From NCBI GenBank assembly GCA_023954045.1, contig JAMLIR010000022.1, forward strand, positions 1 through 64,000: a stretch of 64,000 bases of DNA. Direction: 5' to 3'. Positions 38,001 through 45,021 of the stretch are shown here, piece after piece (positions within the stretch are counted from its first letter, which is position 1; each line of letters opens with the position of its first letter). Below the pieces are notes generated by a model. It was not told the DNA's origin and did no database searches. It worked only from the letters and a program-made list of their open reading frames with translations. The translations under genes and the position numbers were made by a program. The DNA comes from Burkholderiaceae bacterium. Lineage in GTDB: Bacteria; Pseudomonadota; Gammaproteobacteria; Burkholderiales; Burkholderiaceae_E.

Positions 38001-39738
38001 CCAGGTCCACCACCCGGACCGCGCCCACCGGCAGCAATCCCGCCAGACTGGTCTGCGTCAGCAGCACCGAGGCCTGCGAGTCTTCCAGCATGAACGCCAG
38101 CCGCTGCGCCGGGAAGACCGGGTCGAGCGGCACATAGGCGCCACCGGCCTTCAGCGTCGCCAGCAGCCCCACCATCATCTGCAGCGAGCGCTCGAGGCAA
38201 AGGCCCACCAGGGCGCCGGGGCGTACCCCGAGTGCGCGCAGGCGTACCGCCAGCGCGTTCGCGCGCGCGTTCAACTCCCGGTAGCTCAGCGACTCCCCGG
38301 CATGCGTCACCGCCACCGCATCCGGAAGCCGTGCCGCCTGCTCCTCGAACAACTGCACGACCGTGCGATCCCGCGGGTAATCGACCCGCGTGCCGTTCCA
38401 TGCGTTCAGAAGGCTTCTTTCGCCCTCGTCGAGGAGCATGATGGTCCGGACAGGACGAGCCGGATCCTCGAGGCACGCATCCAGGACGTTCTCGAAGTGG
38501 CGAACGACTCGCGGCCGGTCCTCGGGCGCAAAGACGTCGCAATTCAGGTCGAACTCGACGGCGAAAGCCCCAGTTCCGCCAAGGCTGTGAACCTGGAGCG
38601 CCATGCTCCCTTCACCGACCCTGGAGTGATGGATCGATGTCCTCACGGCCATTCCGGCAAAGCTGCCGAGGGACTGAGTCTGGAAATTCAGCACCACGCT
38701 GTACAGCTTTCCGCCCGGATTTCCCACCGCGTACGGAACGTGCTGCCTGACCTCCAGCGCTTCCTCCTGGACCTTGCGCACGACCGCCTCGAACGTTTCG
38801 TCCGGGCCAATCGATACCGTGAACGGCGCCTGCACCATCAGCAGCCCCGCCGTATCTGCAAACCGACGCGGGCGGTTGCGCCACGGAACCCCGATCGTCA
38901 CGCGGTCGCTGCCGGAGATGCGGTGCAGGTAGACGAACAGGGCTGCGGCGAACACACTGAAAACGGCCATTTGCTCAGAGGCTGCACCCGCGCCGGACCG
39001 GCGAGCCAGTTGCCTGATCGCTTCCGAGCGGTCCGTTCCCAATTCGTGGTGAATTCGCTCCTGGGCCTTGCTGCTCAGAAACGTCTCGGCAGATACGCCG
39101 TAGAAAGTGAGCGGTCCCCGAGCCCCTTCGGTCTTGCGAGTCCAGAACTGCTCATCCTCGGTGAACTCGCTCGTTCCCCGGTACTGCCGCTCGAACTCCA
39201 GGTACTCGAGAAAACCCGGGTACGCAGTTCCGGACGCGGGCTCTCCCTCCAGCAGCCGTGCATAGCAGTCGGCGACACGCTGGAACAGGATGCCGTTGGA
39301 GGTGGCGTCCGTGAGGATGTGGTGCTGCACGAAATACCAGGCATAGCGGTCTTCGGCGAGCTTGATCAGCGCCGTCTCGTACCAGCGTTGCGCCAGGTCG
39401 AACGCGATCCCCGCGTGGCCCGTGACCCAGTCCTCGAGAGCCCGATCCGGATCGACTTCCTGCGACAGGTCCACGAAAGCCGGCGAGTGCGCCACGTGAT
39501 CCCGGACCCGCAGGAACGGAACCCCGTCGCGTTCCTCGATCACCATGCGAAGGACATCGGTGCGATCCGCGACCACCTGGAAGGCCCTGTCGAAATGCTG
39601 CCGCTCGACCGGACCGTCTATGACGAACACGGCGACTTCGTTGTATATCGGCAGCCCCGGCCACAGCCGGTGGCCAGTCCAGATGAGCAGCTGATTCCGC
39701 GTGAGGTTGCTGCCCAGGTGCGTAGCGCTGGCCGTCAT
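26050..39738 (-). CDS. Four-module nonribosomal peptide synthetase with starter C domain and terminal thioesterase
   Basis: 4562 residues from ATG 39738 (AGGA five bases upstream), order C-A-T, C-A-T, C-A-T, C-A-T-TE. Approximate landmarks: C1 HHILTDA at 139; A1 TSGSTGKPKG near 606, T1 Ser997; C2 HHIVTDG at 1191; A2 TSGSTGTPKA near 1664, T2 Ser2058; C3 HHIVADG at 2283; A3 TSGSTGRPKG near 2757, T3 Ser3150; C4 HHIVTDG at 3346; A4 near 3822, T4 Ser4216; TE elbow GYSMGG, Ser4346. No epimerisation, methylation or cyclisation domain was seen. Pocket residues read by eye: A1 DILQLGLIWK (as for Gly), A2 DPRHFSFMIK (unassigned), A3 DAVQIGFVDK (perhaps Gln/Glu-like), A4 DAFFLGVTFK (Ile/Val-like). A leading C domain suggests N-acylation, so an acyl-tetrapeptide is the working inference. 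No acyl ligase is adjacent. It should act in the cytoplasm after activation by the downstream transferase. Confidence 0.97.
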   Translation of the reverse strand: MTASATHLGSNLTRNQLLIWTGHRLWPGLPIYNEVAVFVIDGPVERQHFDRAFQVVADRTDVLRMVIEERDGVPFLRVRDHVAHSPAFVDLSQEVDPDRALEDWVTGHAGIAFDLAQRWYETALIKLAEDRYAWYFVQHHILTDATSNGILFQRVADCYARLLEGEPASGTAYPGFLEYLEFERQYRGTSEFTEDEQFWTRKTEGARGPLTFYGVSAETFLSSKAQERIHHELGTDRSEAIRQLARRSGAGAASEQMAVFSVFAAALFVYLHRISGSDRVTIGVPWRNRPRRFADTAGLLMVQAPFTVSIGPDETFEAVVRKVQEEALEVRQHVPYAVGNPGGKLYSVVLNFQTQSLGSFAGMAVRTSIHHSRVGEGSMALQVHSLGGTGAFAVEFDLNCDVFAPEDRPRVVRHFENVLDACLEDPARPVRTIMLLDEGERSLLNAWNGTRVDYPRDRTVVQLFEEQAARLPDAVAVTHAGESLSYRELNARANALAVRLRALGVRPGALVGLCLERSLQMMVGLLATLKAGGAYVPLDPVFPAQRLAFMLEDSQASVLLTQTSLAGLLPVGAVRVVDLDHLAPGDLVDGEDLPPAAGPDDLAYVLYTSGSTGKPKGVEITHRALTNFLCSMRTQPGCDERDVLLAVTTLSFDIAGLELYLPLITGARVELVSREAATDGQLLRERIEQVNPTLLQATPATWRMLIDAGWTGSQGLTALIGGEPLPPGLVQPLLERTRALWNLYGPTETTIWSSVKRVRSAAEQITVGRPIANTTFHVVDKALQPVPIGVAGELLIGGDGLARGYRGRPELTAEKFIADPFSDQPGARLYRTGDLARYRADGDVVHLGRLDHQVKIRGFRIELGEIEAALTACAGIAQTVVDARADHTGAAALVAYLVPLAGQSVSGAELRRSLRHTLPDYMVPQYFVPMQALPLTPNGKVDRNALPAPEAGALGEAQAFVAPRTPLEQTLADIWADVLGCARVGVHENFFDLGGHSLGATRIIARTRRILGVELPLRALVEAPNVAELAARIGALDPAQCAHAAAGVAPLAPASALSGPLSPAQEALWITERLNGRSDLYHLPQLVRIRGELNVDALARSLDTLVARHPCLRTALRETVDGIVQVVEPAAQAGLEVVEAAGRTADERERSLHDLLAAAATQPFDLSRPPLLRALLVRMTPDDHVLLMVTHHIVTDGWSAGIVARDLRTLYAALSSGREPSLPAPVAQYIDHAAAQRRRLDSPEGARDLAYWREQLAGLEPLELPRDRPAHGRIGTPARTPRAVLPASLVMPLKALAQRERATLFTVMLAAYQVLVMRLSGREDFAVGTPVTGRPRSELEDVVGYFVNPLVVRTDLSGNPPFRQLLGRSLQTMLDAFEHQQVPFERLVSELAPERHADRNPLFDVMINFMDGDFGALELPGLDCQSVERWWARPKFAMTLYAELRQAELHLTLTCRSDLFSSARAEEMLRQYVALLGQIVAEPDARVHAYSLVTDAARRMLPDPVCRMQVEPQVPVHEAFLEHARRAPGRIALDRGDGHQTYAELAARSSATASLLRERAVGRGDIVAIQVPSSPALVQAMLAVLMSGAAFLVLDPTLPLERRRTMVRECAARLLLAPDGYDVPAEYPHLEVVRLGEAWRAERPDEYPADDACGVDGDDPAYVFFTSGSTGTPKAVLGRHKSLAHFLAWQRRRYEVGADDRVSQLIGLSFDPLLRDVFLPLTSGATLCLPEAADLPDPIAWLRRERVTLVHSTPAVVQSWLARPAAHDALVDLRWLFLSGEPLNDALVGKWRSGPGRTSRMANFYGPTETTMIRCVYDVPDDVEPGIQPIGAPIPQSQALVIDAGGGLCGIGEPGEIALRTAYSTLGYLNLPEENRRRFRPNPFGSDPSDLVYFTGDRGRYRPDGLLEICGRLDDQVKIRGVRVEPGEVAATLARHDRVRECAVVARPNPRGEPALVAYYTSSGNNPPDALELRRFLRQRVMRPMVPGAWCLLDALPLLPNGKVDRKALPAPDWSSQESDYVEPRSELERSLAAIWREILDLPLIGVHDDFFDLGGDSLAATRALARANAALGANVALRALFEAPTVAELAARIEATCSTHPTADDATTTAPEILPSEPEAAPPILPRAGVGQGEDEVPLVAGAAAEAQFAPASAAQEALWAIEQLAGPSGVYNIASAARFTGELDVAALRSALEAFVERHAALRTAFEDVDGAPVQRVLAQVEVQLPVIEPDPGAGESIQAAIDVHLQRLFAEPFDLARAPLFRVQLLRVSERDHVLMFVVHHIVADGWSMGILARELPLLYGRALRGEPLALPAGAPRLEFADYALWERRRLAGGAAQAALAYWRERLAGLEPIELPNDRPRPRTGSLRGRRLEFSLGPRTLAALKSLARARRATLHMVLLAAFQTLLMRYTGQRDFGVGTPVAGRGRPELEGVFGMFVNMLVMRTDLDGDPTFVELLERTRATALEAYAHQELPFERIVAELNPQREVNRNPLFQVSFALWNVPPTTLALPGLDAASVGSDAASAKFDLSLTFVERSTGLDGSLEYAADLFDEATIERMAGHLCNLVEGMIADPQARLSQLPLMDAAERERLLVRWNDTARDYPLHLTLHQLFEQQAERTPGATAVVGDDQRLDYDALNCRANQLAHRLRRSGVGPDVLVGLCMERSVAMIVGMLAILKAGGAYVPIDADYPAERIAFMLADSNAPVILTQRVLAPRMPSALSTTLCVDDDPTLDDEPRGNLPPLARPEHLAYVIYTSGSTGRPKGVMIPHRGVVNHTLWVAERLGMSTRDRVLQKTSISFDASLVEIFPPLSVGASVVLARPGGEKDPEYLAQAIAAHGVTLLQVVPSALRALLLEPALNSCTSLRYVIAGGEALDPETARGFSRCLPRATLGNFYGPTEASVDATSVDVAELAEGPGPVPIGRPIANARLYVLDAHMQPVPVGAAGELYVGGAGVGRGYLSRPELTAERFLHSPFVAGDRLYRTGDLVRWRPDGIVAFVGRTDDQIKIRGFRIELGEIESALNACEGVRLSVVLAREDRPGERRLVAYVEGDNLEAATLKAALKSRLPEFMVPAVVVALPSLPRLPNDKLDRKSLPAPLEDAAATASFAAPRTPLEEALAAIWAEVLGRERVGVHDDFFELGGHSLSATQVMARTRRLLGVELPLRVLFEAPTIAGLAAHVESLDPGQRAGAAEPVAPLVPTGALSGPLSSAQEALWIVEQVDGDNGSRYNVPFALRLQGPLQVAALQAALSALVRRHAALRTAFREVDGVPAQFVLDDDEPDFEVVDIGTGSAAAGGLYPAMPRLKLAAHEPFDLAAGRPLRAKLLRRSPNDHVLLLVAHHIVTDGLSTAIVERELGVLYEAALSGARLDAVLPPLPVSFLDYAIWSRAKCSGPRFQRQLQYWVSHLSGAPDHDLPFDRPRPATARLGAAGHTVAILPDTTRSLASLARRNGATPYMVLMSTLRVLLARYGAGGDVVVGTPNGGRDRAELEGLVGYFVAMQPMRSSLADDPTFVELLARVRRDTLDAWANRDVSFERIVAAVNPPREPGRSPLFQVTFAMEAGDEAPRPLSGLQAERVPIGSSRAKFDLSLSATLRGDRLALHFAYNRDLFDHATVERMGAHLRNLLDAVVAAPQARLSAIPMLDAAERERLVAGFNDSTRAYPEGASLPQLFEEQVARTPQAVAIVCEDERLDYATLNRRANRLAHRLRRLGVGPDAPVGMFLRRGPDMIVAMLGILKAGGAYVPIDVDYPLERVAFMLADSAAAVTIVGKSLAPRLAGVASRLLCLDDDPSLRAEPVDNPVATCRPEHLAYLVYTSGSTGRPKGVMVPHRAVVRLVCHTDYVSLGPDDCIGQASNASFDAATFEIWGALLNGARVAVVSTETLLSAAALERQIARDRITTMFVTTALFNEHAARAPGVFHGLRELLFGGEAVDPEAVARVLRNRPPQRLLHVYGPTETTTFATWYEVPRQPARDRAPDTVPIGRPIANTTCHVLDETMQPVPIGAPGELYIGGPGLARGYLERPELTAERFVPDPFAAGQRLYRSGDRVRRLADGNIVFLGRNDEQVKLRGFRIELGEVRAALAALPGVAQSALLMREDRPGEHRLVAYLVWSVGAPRLSLAQLRVALAERLPSFMIPAAFVALDALPLTANGKLDRRALPAPPAAALPADDAPADAVERELREIWESVLNVRGISLDADFFELGGHSMLAVRVLAEVDRRMGRQLRTASFFEAPTIRRFAALLRDESAALARPSCVVTVQGGDGTRPLFFVSGWGGQLIILNDLAKAFGPHQTLHVLDTGVFGADESGLTVEAIAARMVEDLRRAQPTGPYRLAGYSMGGKIVHEIAQQLHRSGERVAVLAILDTSVSGWTQRRSAPVRVLLHLREALRMRPAQMLAYLGGRARWMLRHLLGRDRGLFDGEEVERTAVTLAMEQSARAVFSAWRSYQPHHYPGRVLLIRAEERAPLVGVVPDSDPTYGWGALSGDGVDLRSMYCLHNRMLHTPHVAELARILAEAIGGDEAPGASQPGRVEGRRLDRAAGGAPRSLHGVGTSG

Positions 39739-40034
39739 GGAGGTCCTGCTCGCGTCCGAATCCGTGTCGTCGGCGCAACGGCGCGCAAGGTCTCGTCGCC
39801 CGGAAGGTCGCGGCTCCGGTTCTCTCGCGTCGCGTTGTTCGTCTTCTTGTGTGCCGTCGCCCGTGGCGACCACGCAAGAATTGCCCGAGTCTGCCATCGC
39901 GGTCTGTGACCGACTTCCCGTCGCAGGGCAATCGGTCCGTACGGTTCGACCGGCGGTGCGCCACAATGCGATTTTCGCGCAGGAAGCAGAATGCGCTGTT
40001 CAGGAGCGGGAATGCTTGCGGAGGGGATTCGCGG
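39739..40034. promoter_or_regulatory. Intergenic region between the NRPS and the divergent flippase gene
   Basis: This 296-base stretch should hold the divergent promoters. A GGAGGGG at 40020-40026 serves the flippase. It is less GC-rich in places (around 39830-39900 and 39965-39990) than the neighbouring genes, as expected for promoters, but I could not identify a convincing -35/-10 pair or a palindromic operator. The NRPS frame stays open upstream of the chosen start to 39966, with Arg/Asp-rich residues lacking any domain similarity. Confidence 0.4.
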
Positions 40035-41516
40035 GTGAGGCCGGGCAGGCTCATGGGGGGCGCCATCTGGAGCGCGGCCGGCCGGTTCTTCGAGTTCGCG
40101 GTGGGACTCGCCGCGGTGGCGCTGATCGCGCGCTGGGTCGGTCCGGCCGCCTACGGCGTGTTCGCGTTGTCGTACGTCGTCGTCGGCCTCGTGGAGATCC
40201 TGGTGTCCGACGGCCCTGGCGACGCGCTGGCGCAGCGCCGCGAGTTGCGGGGCGGACACTGCAATGCGACCCTCGCCGGCGCCCTCGCCGCCGCGCTCGC
40301 CGCTTGGGCGGTCATTGCGGTCGGTGCCGGGGGAATCGCCCGGTGGCTCGGCGGCGGCGAGGCGCTGGCGGAGATCCTGCCGCTGCGAGCGGCGACCTTG
40401 CCGCTCGCGGCGCTGGCGGTCGTGCCGGCGGCGTTGCTGCTACGGGAGCAGCGCCTGAAGGCGCTTGCGGGTGCAGGAGCCACGGCCGGCGCGCTGGCCA
40501 GTCTCGTCGGGATCGGCGCCGCGTGGTGGGGCGCGGGCCTGTGGAGCCTCGTCGCGATGGAACTTGCGCGGCACCTGGTGCGGACGGTGCTGGTGCTGCG
40601 TCTCGCCCGCTGGCGTCCCGGCGTGCGCGCGAGCCGGCGCGACGCGGTCGACCTGCTCGGCTACAACGCCAGCACCTGGGGCGCGTTCGGCCTGGCCTAC
40701 GCCAACGTCCAGCTGCCGCGACTGCTGATCGCGTCGGCGCTCGGTACCGAAGCGCTGGGGCTCTATGCGCTTGCCGAGCGGGTCTACGATCAGGTCTTCT
40801 CGGTGCTGATGGCACCGATGTACCAGGTGCTGATGCCGGGCATCGCGAGGGTGCAGGCCGACCGCGAGGCGGCGCGGCAACTCGCGGCGTCGATGATGCG
40901 CGTCGCGGCGTCCGTCGCAAGCCCGCTCTATCTCGGCCTGGCGGCGGTGGCCGGGCTGCTGGTTCCGCTCGTGTTCGGCCAGGCCTGGGCCGCGGCGGTG
41001 CCGATCGTCCAGTTGATGATGTTGCTCGGTCTCAGGTCCTCGATGTCGATCGTGCAGCTCTCGGTGGTGCGCGGCATGGGCCGTCCGAATTGGCACCTCG
41101 GGGCCAACGCGGTGGCACTGGCGTTGACGGTCGTGCTGGTGAACGCGGCGCTTCCGTACGGCCTGCTCGCAGTGACGGCGGCGATCGTGGTCCGGTCGGT
41201 CCTGATGTGGCTGCCGTATGCCTGGTTCGTCCGCCAGCTGACCGGCCTGACGGCCTGGCAGCAGGGCCGTGCGGTGTCCGGGCCCGCGTTCGCGGCGTTG
41301 GGGATGGCCGCGGTCACGGCCGGCTACGTTGCCTGGCTCGGAACCTCCATTCCTGCAGCAGCCGCGCTCGCCGCTGCGGTGCTGCTCGGCATGACCGTCT
41401 ATTATTCGCTGCTTCCGTTGTTCGCGCCGGACGCCGCGGCCTTCGCGAGGTCCGTGATCGGCATGCTCGTCCGCCGCGACGTCGATTCGGTGCGCAGGCT
41501 GTTCGCGAGCGGCTGA
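40035..41516 (+). CDS. Wzx/MVF-superfamily polysaccharide flippase-like membrane protein
   Basis: 493 residues from GTG 40035, chosen because GGAGGGG (40020-40026) stands eight bases ahead. About twelve to fourteen hydrophobic segments run through the protein, beginning GGAIWSAAGRFFEFAVGLAAVALIARWVGPAAYGVFAL, the classic N-terminus of O-antigen and oligosaccharide flippases (RxxGxxxYG). AERVYDQVFSVLMAPMYQVLMPGIAR in the middle is also typical. The family flips lipid-linked sugars across the inner membrane. No glycosyltransferases are adjacent, and it is divergent from the NRPS, so export of a lipopeptide or an unrelated glycolipid are both possible. It is 42 bases before the tartrate dehydrogenase gene. 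Confidence 0.88.
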   Translation: MRPGRLMGGAIWSAAGRFFEFAVGLAAVALIARWVGPAAYGVFALSYVVVGLVEILVSDGPGDALAQRRELRGGHCNATLAGALAAALAAWAVIAVGAGGIARWLGGGEALAEILPLRAATLPLAALAVVPAALLLREQRLKALAGAGATAGALASLVGIGAAWWGAGLWSLVAMELARHLVRTVLVLRLARWRPGVRASRRDAVDLLGYNASTWGAFGLAYANVQLPRLLIASALGTEALGLYALAERVYDQVFSVLMAPMYQVLMPGIARVQADREAARQLAASMMRVAASVASPLYLGLAAVAGLLVPLVFGQAWAAAVPIVQLMMLLGLRSSMSIVQLSVVRGMGRPNWHLGANAVALALTVVLVNAALPYGLLAVTAAIVVRSVLMWLPYAWFVRQLTGLTAWQQGRAVSGPAFAALGMAAVTAGYVAWLGTSIPAAAALAAAVLLGMTVYYSLLPLFAPDAAAFARSVIGMLVRRDVDSVRRLFASG

Positions 41517-41558
41517 GTCCCGGGCCGGGCCGGGTCGACGCGTCCCCAGGAGGCTTCG

Positions 41559-42632
41559 ATGAGCGTGCATCGTATCGCGGTGATTCCCGGCGACGGGATC
41601 GGCAAGGAAGTGGTGCCCGAGGGAGTGCGCGTGCTCGAAGCGGCCGCACGCAAGTTCGGCATCGCGCTGAAGTTCGATCACTTCGACTTCGCCAGTTGCG
41701 ACTACTACGCGAAGCACGGCACGATGATGCCGGACGACTGGAAGGAGCGGATCGGCGGCCACGACGCGATCTATTACGGCGCAGTGGGCTGGCCGGCGAC
41801 GGTGCCCGACCACGTGTCGCTCTGGGGTTCGCTGCTGCTGATGCGACGCGAGTTCGACCAGTACATCAACCTGCGGCCAGTCCGGCTGATGCCGGGCGTC
41901 CCGTGCCCGCTGGCCAACCGCAAGCCCGGCGACATCGACTTCTACGTGGTCCGCGAGAACACCGAGGGCGAGTACTCGTCGGTCGGCGGCAGGATGTTCG
42001 CCGGCACCGAGCGCGAGTTCGTCCTGCAGGAGTCGATCTTCACGCGCACCGGCGTCGACCGGGTGCTGCGCTACGCGTTCGAACTGGCACGCCGCCGCCC
42101 GGCGCGGCACCTCACGTCCGCGACGAAGTCGAACGGCATCTTCATCTCGATGCCGTACTGGGACGAGCGCGTGGCCGAGATGCAGAAGCAGTATCCGGAC
42201 GTCCGGGTCGACAAGTTCCACATCGACATCCTGACTGCGCATTTCGTGCGCAACCCGCAGTGGTTCGACGTCGTCGTGGCGAGCAACCTGTTCGGCGACA
42301 TCCTGTCCGACCTGGGGCCTGCCTGCACCGGCACGATCGGCATTGCGCCGTCGGCCAACATCAATCCGGAGCGCAGGTTTCCGTCGCTGTTCGAGCCGGT
42401 GCACGGCTCGGCCCCGGACATTGCGGGGCAGGGAATCGCCAACCCGATCGGGCAGATCTGGTGCGGCGCGATGATGCTCGAGCACCTGGGCCATCCGCAG
42501 GCGCACGACGCGATCCTCGCGGCGATCGAGCGGGTCACCGCGAACGGGCCGCGCACCCGCGACATGGGCGGACAGGCCTCCACCGCCGAGGTCGGCCGCG
42601 CGGTCGGCGAGGCGCTCGAGCGGGCGGCATGA
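41559..42632 (+). CDS. ttuC: Tartrate dehydrogenase/decarboxylase (isopropylmalate dehydrogenase superfamily)
   Basis: 357 residues. It opens [22 protein letters not shown] and carries the tartrate-dehydrogenase type substrate loop [24 protein letters not shown] and the segment [22 protein letters not shown]; catalytic Lys and Asp residues are in [14 protein letters not shown] and [13 protein letters not shown], and the NAD site is [23 protein letters not shown]. These features favour tartrate dehydrogenase over leucine-pathway LeuB. The enzyme turns tartrate into oxaloglycolate or D-glycerate, or D-malate into pyruvate. It lies directly before glycerate kinase, which supports the D-glycerate route. 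ATG 41559 follows AGGAGG (41548-41553). Confidence 0.9.
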   Translation: MSVHRIAVIPGDGIGKEVVPEGVRVLEAAARKFGIALKFDHFDFASCDYYAKHGTMMPDDWKERIGGHDAIYYGAVGWPATVPDHVSLWGSLLLMRREFDQYINLRPVRLMPGVPCPLANRKPGDIDFYVVRENTEGEYSSVGGRMFAGTEREFVLQESIFTRTGVDRVLRYAFELARRRPARHLTSATKSNGIFISMPYWDERVAEMQKQYPDVRVDKFHIDILTAHFVRNPQWFDVVVASNLFGDILSDLGPACTGTIGIAPSANINPERRFPSLFEPVHGSAPDIAGQGIANPIGQIWCGAMMLEHLGHPQAHDAILAAIERVTANGPRTRDMGGQASTAEVGRAVGEALERAA

Positions 42633-42658
42633 GCCGAGTGCGGTAAAGTCGGCGCGCC

Positions 42659-43957
42659 ATGGATGCGCGCCAGCTCCTCGTCGACAGCTTTCGTGCCGCG
42701 GTGGCTGCGGCCGACCCGCTGCGCGTGCTCGCGCCGGCGCTTCCCGATCGTGCGGACATCGCGCGCGTGCGCCGCACGCTGGCCGTGGGCGCGGGCAAGG
42801 CAGCCGCCAGCATGGCGATGGCGGTCGAGCGGCACTGGCCGTCCGACGCGCCGCTCGAGGGGCTGGTAGTCACCCGCTACGCGCACGGGCTGCCGTGCCG
42901 GCGCATCGAGGTAGTCGAGGCCGGGCACCCGGTTCCCGATGCAGCCGGAGAGCGCGCCGCCGCGCGGATCCTCGAGCGCGCCGAGGCGCTGGGCGACGAG
43001 GACCTGCTGCTCGCGCTGGTGTCGGGCGGCGGCTCGAGCCTGCTCGCGCTGCCGGTCGACGCGGTGCCGATGGCCGACCTGAAGGCGGTGACCCGGGCGC
43101 TGCTGGCCAGCGGCGCCCCGATCCAGGAGATGAACGTGGTGCGCAAGCACCTGTCGCGCATCCAGGGCGGTCGACTGGCGCAGCGCACCCGTGCGCGCGT
43201 GCTCGCGCTGATGATCTCCGACGTCGCGGGCGACGACCCTTCCTCGATCGCCAGCGGCCCGTGCTCGCCCGATCCGGGCACCTACGCCGACGCGCTGGCG
43301 ATCCTCGCGCGCTGGCGCGTGGATGCGCCCGCAAGCGTGCGCGCGCACCTCGAGCGCGGCGCGCGCGGCGAGGTCGACGAGACGCCCAAGCCGGGGGATC
43401 CCCTGTTCGCGCGCGTCGAGGCGCGTATGGTGGCCACCGCGCACCGCAGCCTGGAAGCGGCCGCCGCGCTGTTCGCGCAGGCCGGCGTCCGGCCGGTGGT
43501 GCTCGGCGACACGGTGACCGGCGAGGCGCGCGAGGTCGCCCAGGTGATGGCCGCGATCGCGCGCGAGATCGTCCGCTACGACCAGCCGTTCGCGCGCCCG
43601 GTGGCGCTGATCTCGGGCGGCGAGTGCACGGTGACGATCCGCGGTCGCGGCCGGGGGGGACGCTGCACCGAGTTCCTGCTCGCGCTGGCGCGCGAACTCG
43701 ACCGCGTGCCCGGCGCCTGGGCGATCGCGGCCGACACCGACGGCATCGACGGCTCCGAGGGCAACGCCGGCGCGATCGTCGCGCCCGACACGATGGCGCG
43801 GGCCTCGGCCGCCGGACTCGACGCGCGCGCCATGCTCGACGACAACGACGCCTGGGGGTTTTTCGACGCGCTCGGCGACCTGGTGACGACCGGGCCCACG
43901 CGCACCAACGTCAACGATTTCCGCGCGCTGGTGCTGATGCCGGCGCGCGCCGACTGA
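42659..43957 (+). CDS. ttuD: Glycerate 2-kinase (MOFRL/GCK type)
   Basis: 432 residues, length typical for the GckA/TtuD family. The N-terminal domain (about 1-240) includes [28 protein letters not shown] and [15 protein letters not shown], the glycine loop for phosphate. The middle carries [15 protein letters not shown] and [19 protein letters not shown]. The C-terminal MOFRL domain (about 305-430) includes [16 protein letters not shown] and [17 protein letters not shown]. It phosphorylates D-glycerate to 2-phosphoglycerate, passing tartrate-derived carbon into glycolysis. It begins 26 bases after ttuC. Confidence 0.92.
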   Translation: MDARQLLVDSFRAAVAAADPLRVLAPALPDRADIARVRRTLAVGAGKAAASMAMAVERHWPSDAPLEGLVVTRYAHGLPCRRIEVVEAGHPVPDAAGERAAARILERAEALGDEDLLLALVSGGGSSLLALPVDAVPMADLKAVTRALLASGAPIQEMNVVRKHLSRIQGGRLAQRTRARVLALMISDVAGDDPSSIASGPCSPDPGTYADALAILARWRVDAPASVRAHLERGARGEVDETPKPGDPLFARVEARMVATAHRSLEAAAALFAQAGVRPVVLGDTVTGEAREVAQVMAAIAREIVRYDQPFARPVALISGGECTVTIRGRGRGGRCTEFLLALARELDRVPGAWAIAADTDGIDGSEGNAGAIVAPDTMARASAAGLDARAMLDDNDAWGFFDALGDLVTTGPTRTNVNDFRALVLMPARAD

Positions 43958-43986
43958 AGCTGCCTGCCGCAGCACCGGAGCCGCAC

Positions 43987-45021
43987 GTGGACTCGATCTC
44001 CCTGACCCGCCCCGACGACTGGCACCTGCACCTGCGCGACGGCGACGCGCTGCGCGCAGTGGTCGGGGCGAGCGCCGCGCAGTTCGCGCGCGCGATCGTG
44101 ATGCCGAACCTGCGGCCGCCGGTGGCCACCGTCGAGCAGGCCCTGGCGTACCGGAAGCGCATCGTCGATGCGCTGCCGCCAGGCGCCGATTTCCAGCCGC
44201 TGATGACGCTGTACCTGACGGATCTCACCTCCCCCGACGAGATCCGGCGCGCGCGCGACAGCGGCCGCGTCGCGGCGATCAAGCTGTATCCGGCCGGGGC
44301 GACGACGAACTCGGAGGCCGGCGTCACCGACCTGAGGCGCACCTGGCCGGTGCTCGAAGCGATGCAGCGCTGCGGCATGCCGCTGCTGGTGCACGGCGAG
44401 GTCACCGATCCGCAGGTCGACGTGTTCGACCGCGAGGCGGTCTTCATCGACACGGTGCTCGAGCCGCTGCGACGCGACTTCCCCGGCCTGCGCGTCGTGT
44501 TCGAGCACATCACCACGCGCCAGGCCGCGCAGTACGTCGCGCAGGCCGGCGACGACCTCGGCGCGACGATCACCGCGCACCACCTGCTGTACAACCGCAA
44601 TGCGATCTTCGCCGGGGGCCTGCGCCCGCACTGGTACTGCCTGCCGGTGCTCAAGCGCGAAGAGCACCGGCGCGCATTGCTCGAGGCGGCCACCGGCGGC
44701 AACGCGCGCTTCTTCCTCGGCACCGACAGCGCGCCGCACGCGGCGCGGCTGAAGGAACACGCCGCGGCCTGCGCGGGCTGCTACACGGCGCCGCACGCGA
44801 TCGAGCTCTATGCGACCGCGTTCGAGCAGGCGGGCGCGCTCGACCGGCTCGAGGCGTTCGCGAGCTTCAACGGCCCGGACTTCTACCGCTTGCCTCGCAA
44901 CGCGACGCGGATCACGTTGCGGCGGCAGGACTGGACGATTCCCGAATCGCTCCCGTTCGGCGCCGACCGCATCGTGCCGCTCGCGGGAGGCGAGACGATC
45001 GGATGGAAGCTGGCGGCCTGA
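43987..45021 (+). CDS. pyrC: Dihydroorotase (class II, PyrC type)
   Basis: 344 residues starting at GTG 43987. Zinc ligands: HLHLRDG (His13, His15), the carboxylated Lys in [17 protein letters not shown], and His residues in LLVHGEVTD and [38 protein letters not shown] and [16 protein letters not shown] (catalytic Asp) complete the pattern of E. coli-type PyrC. It cyclises N-carbamoyl-aspartate in pyrimidine synthesis. The next gene starts inside its last codons (19-base overlap), so the two are co-translated. There is no other pyrimidine gene beside it. Confidence 0.96.
   Translation: MDSISLTRPDDWHLHLRDGDALRAVVGASAAQFARAIVMPNLRPPVATVEQALAYRKRIVDALPPGADFQPLMTLYLTDLTSPDEIRRARDSGRVAAIKLYPAGATTNSEAGVTDLRRTWPVLEAMQRCGMPLLVHGEVTDPQVDVFDREAVFIDTVLEPLRRDFPGLRVVFEHITTRQAAQYVAQAGDDLGATITAHHLLYNRNAIFAGGLRPHWYCLPVLKREEHRRALLEAATGGNARFFLGTDSAPHAARLKEHAAACAGCYTAPHAIELYATAFEQAGALDRLEAFASFNGPDFYRLPRNATRITLRRQDWTIPESLPFGADRIVPLAGGETIGWKLAA

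Noticed and set aside
26050-39738. Epimerisation or methyltransferase domains within the NRPS
   Set aside because: Between each T domain and the next C domain there is only a short linker, and A domains have ordinary length between cores A8 and A10, so none is present.
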